A stretch of DNA of 5,279 nucleotides from an uncultured Lachnospiraceae bacterium (GTDB lineage: Bacteria > Bacillota_A > Clostridia > Lachnospirales > Lachnospiraceae): the NCBI GenBank assembly GCA_949957035.1, contig CATLIP010000180.1, positions 1 through 5,279 of the forward strand. Direction: 5' to 3'. Shown one piece after another: positions 1 through 5,279 of this stretch. The translations under genes and the position numbers were made by a program. A model generated the notes under the pieces. That model searched no databases and was not told the DNA's origin. It saw nothing but the letters and a program-made list of their open reading frames with translations. Positions within the stretch are counted from its first letter, which is position 1; every line of letters begins with the position of its first letter.

Positions 1-513
1 GAAGACTTCATTCATGAACATCTCCTGGAGATACTGAGCAATCTCTTTTCTCTTAGCCCCTATTACTACAATCGTCGGAAGTCCTCTTCCTACCTCCTCT
101 GCATGGCTCGGCCCGGACAGTACCGCCACCTCTGCCTTGGGAATCTCCTCCTCAATCTGCTGAGACAGTGTCATAAGCGTACTCTCTTCAATCCCCTTAG
201 CCACATCCACAATAATCTGCCCTTCCTCCACATACGGACTCATGCTGCGGGCAGTATTCCTGGTAAACGGCGAGGGTACGGCAAGCACGATGAAATCCTT
301 CCCCTTCACCGTACTCTCCATATCCGACGTAAACATCATGTCCTCCGGAATCTTTACCCCCGGCAGCTTGCTCACATGCTCCCGTTTCTCGGACAGCATC
401 TTTACTTCCTCTTCACTGATGGACCACACTGTAACCTGATGCCCGTTCTTGTGAAGCAATAAAGCCAGCGCCGTTCCCCAGCTTCCTGCACCCATAATTC
501 CTACATTTGCCAT
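1..513 (-). CDS. gpsA: Glycerol-3-phosphate dehydrogenase [NAD(P)+], N-terminal half (runs off left edge)
   Basis: GpsA is a cytoplasmic enzyme that reduces dihydroxyacetone phosphate to sn-glycerol-3-phosphate with NAD(P)H, giving the backbone for phospholipids. The visible 171 codons are open to the window edge. They hold the Rossmann dinucleotide-binding motif GAGSWGTA at residues 8-15, a VAKGIEE segment with the conserved Lys at about 106, and the family signature LSGPSHAEEV at 132-141. The second conserved lysine and the C-terminal helical domain lie beyond the edge; the family is usually about 330-340 aa. There are two in-frame starts. ATG at 513 (MANVGIMGAGSWG) is preferred because it matches the family N-terminus and has AAGGA 10 nt upstream. 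ATG at 522 has the same AAGGA only 1 nt away. The gene follows plsY by 25 nt with no terminator, and PlsY uses the product of this enzyme. No frameshift is seen. Confidence 0.96.
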   Translation of the reverse strand, partial: MANVGIMGAGSWGTALALLLHKNGHQVTVWSISEEEVKMLSEKREHVSKLPGVKIPEDMMFTSDMESTVKGKDFIVLAVPSPFTRNTARSMSPYVEEGQIIVDVAKGIEESTLMTLSQQIEEEIPKAEVAVLSGPSHAEEVGRGLPTIVVIGAKRKEIAQYLQEMFMNEVF

Positions 514-538
514 AGTCTTCATATCCTTTCTCTAAATT

Positions 539-1183
539 TTACTTACTCTTCCCCACACTCAGCTTATTCTCCGTCCCGGACAAAAGCCTCTTAATATTCG
601 CCCTGTGCTTAAAGAAGGCCGACACCATCAGAAACGCCGCAATTCCGTACATCTCATAGAGATAATTCTGCGCAATTCCATACACTCCTGTCTGGCCAAG
701 GTAAATCACCTCCCCAAGGTAAAGAACCACAACTACCAGAGAACCCAGCGAAACGTATTTCGTTCCTGCCACAATCCCCAGAAACACCGCAAGACAAATC
801 AGCACCATCCAGCCATTGGTGGTACTCAAAAGCAGTCCGGCAGTGGTGGCAATCCCTTTTCCGCCTTTGAATTTCATGTAAAAGGGATAATTGTGCCCCA
901 AAACCGCGCCCATACCTGCGTACATAGATAACAGCGGCAGCATATCTCCATGGCTGTCTTGATAAATAAAGCGCACCAGCAGAACTGCGAACACGCACTT
1001 AAAAGCATCTCCAAGCAGCGTCACTGCCCCTGCCCTCCACCCCATTGTCCGAAGGGCGTTGGTGGTTCCGGCATTCCCGCTCCCTTTGCTTCGAATGTCT
1101 ATATGGTGCATCTTCCCATACAGATATCCCGTCTGCAGAAGACCAAATACATACCCGATTAATACACTGACCAAACGTTCCAT
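539..1183 (-). CDS. plsY: Glycerol-3-phosphate acyltransferase PlsY (acyl-phosphate dependent)
   Basis: PlsY is an integral membrane enzyme that transfers an acyl chain from acyl-phosphate (made by PlsX, not in this window) to glycerol-3-phosphate, giving lysophosphatidate. The 214-aa protein is of normal length and mostly hydrophobic, with several membrane segments. Conserved motifs are IDIRSKGSGNAGTTN (about 28-42) followed by R45, then D59/K62 in GDAFK, the glycine-rich phosphate-binding loop GHNYPFYMKFKGGKGIATT (96-114), and HRANIKRLLSGTE near the C-terminus. The first segment reads GLLQTGYLYGK where many family members have GSIPFG-type wording, and Cys63 stands where Gly is common; the rest is intact, so I expect activity. 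The ATG lies 2 nt after the der stop (TAG). Its ribosome site, AAAAGGGG with 8 nt spacing, sits inside the last codons of der, suggesting translational coupling. Stop is TAA, and gpsA, which makes its substrate, follows. Confidence 0.97.
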   Translation of the reverse strand: MERLVSVLIGYVFGLLQTGYLYGKMHHIDIRSKGSGNAGTTNALRTMGWRAGAVTLLGDAFKCVFAVLLVRFIYQDSHGDMLPLLSMYAGMGAVLGHNYPFYMKFKGGKGIATTAGLLLSTTNGWMVLICLAVFLGIVAGTKYVSLGSLVVVVLYLGEVIYLGQTGVYGIAQNYLYEMYGIAAFLMVSAFFKHRANIKRLLSGTENKLSVGKSK

Positions 1184-1185
1184 CT

Positions 1186-2514
1186 CTAACGCCCCTTTTC
1201 CTTTCTCTCTCTGATGAAGAATTTCAGCGAGGTTCCCCGGAAACCGAATGCTTCCCGAATCTTATTCTCAAGATATCTGGTATAAGAGAAATGCATCAGC
1301 TCCTTGTCATTTACAAAAATCACGAATGTGGGCGGCTTTACAGATACCTGTGTAATATAATACAGCTTAAGCCTCTTTCCCTTATTGGACGGCGGCTGCT
1401 GCATTGCCACAGCCTCCATCATAATCTCGTTGAGTACGCCTGTAGCCACGCGCATGGTCTGATTCTCAATAACCATATCAATCATATCGTACAGCTTGAC
1501 CAGACGCTGCCCTGTCTGTGCGGATACATACATAATCTCCGCATACGGCATAAATGAAAGGACGCGGCGGACTTCATTCTCATACTCCCGCATGGTTCTG
1601 TCGTTCTTCTCGATAGCGTCCCACTTATTGACTACAATAATAATCCCCTTGCCCCTCTCATGGGCAATCCCTGCAATCTTCGCATCCTGCTCCGTCACGC
1701 CTTCCACAGCGTCAATCACCATCAGCACCACGTCTGCCCGCTCCACCGCGGACACTGCCCGAATGATACTGTAACGTTCCAGCTCTTCCTGAATCTTGTT
1801 CTTTCTGCGAAGCCCGGCGGTATCGATAAACACATACTCTTTTCCGTTGTAAATGATGTCCGTATCAATGGCGTCTCTGGTGGTTCCTGCAATATCCGAC
1901 ACAATCACCCTCTGCTCGCCCAGAAGCTTGTTGATTATGGAGGATTTCCCCACATTGGGCTTTCCGATAATCGCAACCCTTGGCCTGTCGTCCTCTTCCT
2001 CTTCCCCTGCTCCCTCGGGGAAATATTTAATCACTTCATCCAGCATATCTCCCAGTCCAAGACGTGAAGCCGAAGATACCGGAAGCGGATCCCCGATTCC
2101 AAGATTATAGAACTCGTACACATCCGGCATAAACTTCTCAAAACTGTCCACCTTATTCACCACCAGCAGAACCGGCTTCGCCGAGCGCCTCAGCATGTCC
2201 GCCACTTTCGAATCTGCATCCAAAAGCCCCTGGCGCACATCCGTCAGAAACAGAATGACATCCGCCGTATCAATGGCAATCTGTGCCTGCTCCCGCATCT
2301 GAGATAAAATAATATCCTTGCTCTCAGGCTCAATTCCCCCTGTATCTACCAGAGTAAATTCCCGGTCAAGCCAGCTCACATCCGCATAGATACGGTCCCT
2401 GGTCACACCGGGCGTGTCCTTCACAATGGAAATCATCTCGCCGGCCAGCGCGTTAAAAAGGGTCGATTTTCCTACGTTGGGTCTTCCAACAATCGCCACT
2501 ACTGGTTTACTCAT
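1186..2514 (-). CDS. der: Ribosome biogenesis GTPase Der (EngA), tandem G domains
   Basis: Der is an essential GTPase that binds the 50S subunit during its assembly. The 442-aa protein has the complete family layout. G domain 1 has P-loop GRPNVGKS (10-17), switch PGVTRD (35-40), DTGG (57-60) and NKVD (120-123). An acidic linker follows (about 170-176, EEEEDD-rich). G domain 2 has GKPNVGKS (184-191), AGTTRD (209-214), DTAG (231-234) and NKWD (296-299). A C-terminal KH-like domain follows and ends in a basic tail (RERKEKGR). All nucleotide-binding motifs are intact in both domains. The ATG at 2514 has AGGAG upstream with 7 nt spacing and gives the standard [13 protein letters not shown] start. 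It lies 46 nt after the DUF512 gene without a terminator and only 2 nt before plsY, so it is the middle of an operon. Confidence 0.98.
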   Translation of the reverse strand: MSKPVVAIVGRPNVGKSTLFNALAGEMISIVKDTPGVTRDRIYADVSWLDREFTLVDTGGIEPESKDIILSQMREQAQIAIDTADVILFLTDVRQGLLDADSKVADMLRRSAKPVLLVVNKVDSFEKFMPDVYEFYNLGIGDPLPVSSASRLGLGDMLDEVIKYFPEGAGEEEEDDRPRVAIIGKPNVGKSSIINKLLGEQRVIVSDIAGTTRDAIDTDIIYNGKEYVFIDTAGLRRKNKIQEELERYSIIRAVSAVERADVVLMVIDAVEGVTEQDAKIAGIAHERGKGIIIVVNKWDAIEKNDRTMREYENEVRRVLSFMPYAEIMYVSAQTGQRLVKLYDMIDMVIENQTMRVATGVLNEIMMEAVAMQQPPSNKGKRLKLYYITQVSVKPPTFVIFVNDKELMHFSYTRYLENKIREAFGFRGTSLKFFIRERKEKGR

Positions 2515-2560
2515 ACTCTATCTCCTATTCTTGCTTGTTCTTTCATCTCTGTGCCTGTAT

Positions 2561-3880
2561 TCAGACACCCAAAACAGCCTCCACAAAGTCCTGTCCGCTT
2601 GATTTTACAATATCCACGCGTACTTGTAAAGCCTCTTCCACCTGTGAAAGGGTAATATCATCAAGAAACACTTCTTCTCCGCTGCGGAACATATTGCAGG
2701 GCAGCAGTAATCTTTCTCCCAGTTCTCTGCCTTTAAGCTGCGCTATCAAATCCCGGCCCGTAATCAACCCTGACACTGTAATCAACTCTCCAAAGAAATC
2801 ATTCCTGATTGGATAAATGTGGATTTTCGTTCCCGGATATTTGCTCGCAAGCCGCTTCGCCATCCTCCGGACATAAGGGAAGACTAAAAGTCCCGTCGCC
2901 ACGGAAACCTCCCTTTCCCTGCCGTCGCCTTCCGCCTCTTCATAAGCCTTGGAAAACTCATTTTCCAGAAGACGCAGCATACCCACGCCATTCTCAAGCT
3001 GGAGATAACCATCGTACCGCTCTTCTTCCGGCAGTTCTTCCCCGGCTAAGATATACCACTCGTCGCCTCCATGGATGAAATGGATTCCATTCTCTTCATA
3101 AATCCGCTCCTGCCACCTGTGAACCGTCTCCAAAACTTTTTTTGCGTCCTCCTTCTGAAAGGGCTCTAAGGGATACAGCCCTTCCCGATACTTCGTAAGC
3201 CCCACAGGAACCACCGATACACTCTGTAAACAGGGAATATACCTGGTCAGCTCGCGGATACTGTACTCTAATTCCGCTCCGTCGTTGACGCCCTTGCACA
3301 GTACAATCTGTCCATTCATCTGAATACCGCCGGCAAAAAGCCTGTCCACCTTCTCTAACGCCTCGCCTGCAAAACGGTTGTGAAGCATCTCGCACCGAAG
3401 CTTTGGATTCATGGTATGGAACGATATATTGATGGGCTCCAAGTGATAATTCACAATCCGGTCAATGTCATGGCCGCTCATATTCGTAAGGGTCACATAA
3501 TTCCCCTGAAGAAAAGAGAGTCTGGAATCATCGTCCTTGAAATACAGGGTATCACGCATTCCCTTGGGCATCTGGTCAATGAAGCAGAATATGCACTTGT
3601 TCCTGCAGGAACGATACTCGTCCATTAAGCCCTGCTCAAATTCAATTCCCAAGTCCTCCTCATAATCCTTTTCAATCTCAAGCTCCCATTCCTCACCGTC
3701 TGATTTTTTAATCAGAAGTGTCAGTTCCTCATCATTTACGTAAAAATGATAGTCAAACACATCCTCCACCTGATTTTCATTGATGGAAATCAGCTTGTCG
3801 CCTGCTTCAATCCCCATCTCTTCTGCAATACTGCCGGGCAATACCTTCTTTATGACATGTTCATGCTTCTTTATACTCAT
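2561..3880 (-). CDS. PDZ / radical SAM / DUF512 protein, function unknown
   Basis: This 439-aa protein belongs to the DUF512 group of putative radical SAM enzymes (related to the TIGR03279 family); I know of no proven reaction. Domains in order are a PDZ-like N-terminus (about 5-70, with PGSIAEEMGIEAGDKLISIN), a radical SAM segment with CX3CX2C (C92, C96, C99) expected to hold a 4Fe-4S cluster, GNYVTLTN (126-133), PINISFHTMNP (about 149-159), VVPVGLTKYR (223-232), and the DUF512 C-terminal part with GGDEWYILAG (about 271-280), QLENGVGM and NDFFGELITVSGLITG. No signal peptide or membrane segment is visible, so it is probably cytoplasmic. The frame also extends to GTG at 3898, but that codon lies inside the AGGTGGAG ribosome site and only about 9 nt from the predicted transcript start. 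I therefore prefer ATG 3880. It is the first gene of the der-plsY-gpsA operon. An internal slippery heptamer is described in the findings. Confidence 0.92.
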   Translation of the reverse strand: MSIKKHEHVIKKVLPGSIAEEMGIEAGDKLISINENQVEDVFDYHFYVNDEELTLLIKKSDGEEWELEIEKDYEEDLGIEFEQGLMDEYRSCRNKCIFCFIDQMPKGMRDTLYFKDDDSRLSFLQGNYVTLTNMSGHDIDRIVNYHLEPINISFHTMNPKLRCEMLHNRFAGEALEKVDRLFAGGIQMNGQIVLCKGVNDGAELEYSIRELTRYIPCLQSVSVVPVGLTKYREGLYPLEPFQKEDAKKVLETVHRWQERIYEENGIHFIHGGDEWYILAGEELPEEERYDGYLQLENGVGMLRLLENEFSKAYEEAEGDGREREVSVATGLLVFPYVRRMAKRLASKYPGTKIHIYPIRNDFFGELITVSGLITGRDLIAQLKGRELGERLLLPCNMFRSGEEVFLDDITLSQVEEALQVRVDIVKSSGQDFVEAVLGV

Positions 3881-3892
3881 CTTCCACCGTCT

Positions 3893-3900
3893 CTCCACCT
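3893..3900 (-). promoter_or_regulatory. Ribosome binding site of the DUF512 gene (decides the start)
   Basis: On the minus strand AGGTGGAG lies 12 nt before ATG 3880; a second GGTGG (3884-3888) is 3 nt before it. The alternative GTG at 3898 falls within AGGTGGAG and has no ribosome site of its own, which argues for ATG 3880. Spacing is not ideal for either candidate, so this is a moderate-confidence call. Confidence 0.5.
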
Positions 3901-3913
3901 ATGTTCTGTCTTT

Positions 3914-3922
3914 AGTATAGCA
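3914..3922 (-). promoter_or_regulatory. Extended -10 promoter of the DUF512-der-plsY-gpsA operon
   Basis: Read on the minus strand the sequence is TGCTATACT, an extended -10 (TGn) followed by a 5/6 match to TATAAT. No good -35 is seen: at 17 bp spacing the hexamer is TAGGAA (3937-3942), consistent with an extended -10 promoter. The transcript would start near 3907, giving a leader of about 27 nt before ATG 3880. Confidence 0.6.
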
Positions 3923-3932
3923 CAATATATAT

Positions 3933-3961
3933 TTGATTCCTACCATAAAATTTGTTACACT
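3933..3961 (+). promoter_or_regulatory. Sigma-A type promoter of aroD
   Basis: TTGATT (3933-3938), a 17-bp spacer and TACACT (3956-3961) form a housekeeping promoter. TG at 3953-3954 also makes an extended -10 (TGTTACACT). The transcript would start near 3968, leaving about 98 nt of leader before aroD. The -35 box overlaps the -35 region expected for the divergent promoter on the other strand. Confidence 0.6.
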
Positions 3962-4065
3962 ATGCTCATGAATCACTCTTTCGTTACTATTAATATCCTG
4001 AATATTTGGGGCCGTTCTGCTCTAAATCTATGACTCAGACAAATACAAACTATGGAGAACGAACT
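3962..4065 (+). other. aroD leader region with a possible 21-codon ORF
   Basis: This is the predicted untranslated leader of aroD. It contains a small ORF from ATG 3968 to TGA 4031-4033 encoding MNHSFVTINILNIWGRSALNL. The ORF has no ribosome binding site, but its ATG coincides with the predicted transcript start, so leaderless translation is conceivable. The TGA overlaps an ATG at 4030 (ATGA) that is in frame with aroD. A short dyad AATAT-N5-ATATT lies at 3992-4006; it is AT-only and weak. I see no T-box, riboswitch core or terminator. Whether the small ORF is translated is unknown. Confidence 0.3.
4054..4057 (+). promoter_or_regulatory. Ribosome binding site of aroD
   Basis: GGAG lies 8 nt before ATG 4066. 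The upstream in-frame starts (ATG 4006 and ATG 4030) have no such site. This fixes the start at 4066, which also puts the catalytic residues at the same numbers as in E. coli AroD. Confidence 0.75.
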
Positions 4066-4830
4066 ATGAACACAGTAATAGTAAGAAACTTAGAACTGGG
4101 CGCAGGCATCCCTGCCCTCTGTATTCCCAATGTGGGAACATGCCGGGATGAAATCATTTCCCTGACAAGACAATATAAAGAGCTGCCCATGGACTTGATG
4201 GAATGGCGTGCAGACTGGTTTGAAGATATAGAAAATATCTATAATGTAACAAACGTCCTGACAGAAATACGGGATATTCTTGAGGACATCCCGCTTCTTT
4301 TCACCTTTCGGACCAAAGGGGAAGGCGGCGTTCATGCCATGGATACCGACGCCTACATTTCCCTGAATCAAGCGGCAGCCGCCACCGGTATGGCCGACCT
4401 GATTGACGTGGAGCTCTTCACCGGAGATAAACATGTGACAGATTTGATTTCCTTCATCCATCAATACAACACAAAGGTTGTGGTATCTAACCATGATTTT
4501 TCCGGGACGCCCGCCAAGTCTGATATTATATCCCGTCTGCGGAAAATGCAGGACTTAGGGGCCGACATCTCCAAGATTGCCGTCATGCCTCAGAATAAAA
4601 AGGACGTCTTAACCCTCCTTGCCGCTACGGAGGAAATGGCGGCAGACTACGCCGACCGTCCCCTGATTACCATGTCCATGGGAAATCTTGGCAGTCTCAG
4701 CCGCCTTGCCGGTGAAATGTTCGGCTCTTGCCTGACTTTCGGCTCCGGTACGGCAGCCTCCGCTCCCGGGCAGATTGACGCAGAAGAATTACACAGCATT
4801 TTGCAGAGCATACATCGAATATTACTATAG
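4066..4830 (+). CDS. aroD: Type I 3-dehydroquinate dehydratase
   Basis: AroD converts 3-dehydroquinate to 3-dehydroshikimate by cis elimination of water through a Schiff base on a lysine. It is step 3 of the shikimate pathway and is also used in quinate breakdown. The 254-aa protein matches the E. coli enzyme closely in length and wording. Visible residues are E46/R48 in MEWRAD, R82 in FTFRTKGEGG, E86, H143 in SNHDF (general acid/base), K170 in ISKIAVMPQ (Schiff base), R213 in SRLAGE, and S232/Q236 in SAPGQI. All fall at the E. coli positions when the start is ATG 4066. The frame is open upstream to ATG 4006, but that extension has no ribosome site and no match to the family. The gene is divergent from the DUF512 operon, has its own promoter (3933-3961), and is followed by a LysR regulator. 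No other aro gene is in the window. Confidence 0.97.
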   Translation: MNTVIVRNLELGAGIPALCIPNVGTCRDEIISLTRQYKELPMDLMEWRADWFEDIENIYNVTNVLTEIRDILEDIPLLFTFRTKGEGGVHAMDTDAYISLNQAAAATGMADLIDVELFTGDKHVTDLISFIHQYNTKVVVSNHDFSGTPAKSDIISRLRKMQDLGADISKIAVMPQNKKDVLTLLAATEEMAADYADRPLITMSMGNLGSLSRLAGEMFGSCLTFGSGTAASAPGQIDAEELHSILQSIHRILL

Positions 4831-4911
4831 ATTTTATTTATAGTTCATGATAGAATATCAGCATGTTATACAACTGAATATGGTGAAACAAATGAAGAAA
4901 GGAGAACTCCT
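4831..4911 (+). promoter_or_regulatory. aroD-lysR intergenic region, possible lysR promoter
   Basis: This AT-rich stretch of 81 nt has no terminator hairpin, so readthrough from aroD into lysR is possible. A weak promoter may be present: TGATAGAAT at 4848-4856 is an extended -10 with TAGAAT, and TAGATT (4828-4833) lies 17 bp upstream as a poor -35. The lysR ribosome site AAAGGAG (4898-4904) lies 7 nt before ATG 4912. I find no convincing LysR-type T-N11-A dyad. Confidence 0.35.
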
Positions 4912-5279
4912 ATGAATCTTTATCATCTCAGGTACTTTGTGACACTGGCTCATTTAGAACATTATACGAAAGCCGCTGAGATATTGGCTATTACACAACC
5001 AAGCCTAAGCCATGCAATCTCCTCTCTTGAGAAAGAACTGGGAGTAAAATTATTCGAAAAAGACGGCCGCAACGTAGTCTTAACCAAATGCGGCCAGGCA
5101 TTTTTGTCCGATGTGGAGCAGTCTCTTGACATGCTGGATTCCAGCGTCAACAGACTTAAGATGACAGGACTTGGCGAAGGCCGCATCGATATCGGCATGC
5201 TTCGCACCTTAAGCTCTACTATCCCCAAATTTGTGAAAGCTTTCCTGGATTCAAAACCAAATAAAAATATTCATTTTTA
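4912..5279 (+). CDS. LysR-family transcriptional regulator, N-terminal part (runs off right edge)
   Basis: The frame is open from ATG 4912 to the edge, covering 122 full codons of a family that is usually about 290-310 aa. The N-terminal winged helix-turn-helix domain is complete: MNLYHLRYFVTLAHLEHYTKAA starts it, the recognition region is about 18-37 (TKAAEILAITQPSLSHAIS), and the wing is LGVKLFEKDGRNVVLTKCG (about 43-61). A linker helix follows, and the effector-binding domain begins at GRIDIGMLRTLSSTIPKFVKAFL. Most of the effector domain is missing, so no ligand can be suggested. The ribosome site AAAGGAG has 7 nt spacing and supports this start. It lies 81 nt after aroD on the same strand, so it may control aroD or genes to the right. 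Regulators of this family often act on neighbouring genes and on their own promoter. Confidence 0.94.
   Translation, partial: MNLYHLRYFVTLAHLEHYTKAAEILAITQPSLSHAISSLEKELGVKLFEKDGRNVVLTKCGQAFLSDVEQSLDMLDSSVNRLKMTGLGEGRIDIGMLRTLSSTIPKFVKAFLDSKPNKNIHF

Noticed and set aside
1660..2067. Plus-strand open frame of 135 codons inside der
   Set aside because: It is antisense to a fully conserved der gene, has no ribosome site or recognisable protein features, and is explained by der codon use.
2515..2560. Possible terminator or promoter between the DUF512 gene and der
   Set aside because: The 46 nt contain only the der ribosome site; no hairpin or clear promoter is seen.
3992..4006. AATAT-N5-ATATT dyad in the aroD leader
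   Set aside because: The stem is 5 A-U pairs only and has no U-tract, so it is neither a terminator nor a credible structured element.
4090..4494. Minus-strand open frame of 134 codons inside aroD
   Set aside because: It is antisense to aroD, whose catalytic residues are all intact; the composition is a shadow of the coding strand.
4900..4911. AGGAG-AA-CTCCT inverted repeat covering the lysR ribosome site
   Set aside because: A hairpin would have at most 4 bp (AGGA/TCCT) with a GAAC loop, too weak to hide the ribosome site reliably.
4831..4911. LysR-type T-N11-A operator upstream of lysR
   Set aside because: Candidate dyads around TATAGTTCATGATA and ATACAACTGAATAT do not have the right spacing or symmetry.
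4962..5228. Minus-strand open frame of 88 codons opposite lysR
   Set aside because: It overlaps the conserved LysR DNA-binding domain and shows no features of its own.

Overview
The window looks like a chromosomal segment of a Gram-positive Clostridia member, most likely a Lachnospiraceae-type gut Firmicute. The evidence is the linkage of a DUF512/radical SAM protein with der, plsY and gpsA, the Lachnospiraceae-like wording of PlsY, strong AGGAG-type ribosome binding sites and moderate base composition. The genus assignment is an inference from protein wording and gene order; no search was run.

Layout: two divergent transcription units separated by a short intergenic region (about 3881-4065). 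Reading leftward (minus strand) from about 3907 are a PDZ + radical SAM + DUF512 protein (3880-2561), the ribosome-assembly GTPase der (2514-1186), the acyltransferase plsY (1183-539) and the first half of gpsA (513 to the left edge). Gaps are 46, 2 and 25 nt, with no terminator between genes, so this is very likely one operon. Reading rightward are aroD, a type I 3-dehydroquinate dehydratase (4066-4830), and after 81 nt the N-terminal part of a LysR-family regulator (4912 to the right edge).

How the genes work together: GpsA makes sn-glycerol-3-phosphate and PlsY acylates it to lysophosphatidate, so the end of the operon supplies the first steps of membrane phospholipid synthesis. Der promotes 50S subunit maturation. 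The DUF512 protein has no established function that I know of, but it has a complete radical SAM cysteine motif. AroD acts in the shikimate pathway, or in quinate/shikimate use if the LysR neighbour controls it as a catabolic gene.

I do not see a mobile element, CRISPR array, RNA gene, toxin-antitoxin pair or defence system, and the window is mostly ordinary core genome. Items worth a second look are the uncharacterised radical SAM protein and its genomic company, a correctly phased A-AAA-AAA heptamer preceded by a perfect AGGAGG inside that gene, the tightly packed divergent promoters, and the aroD leader with a small ORF ending in an ATGA overlap.
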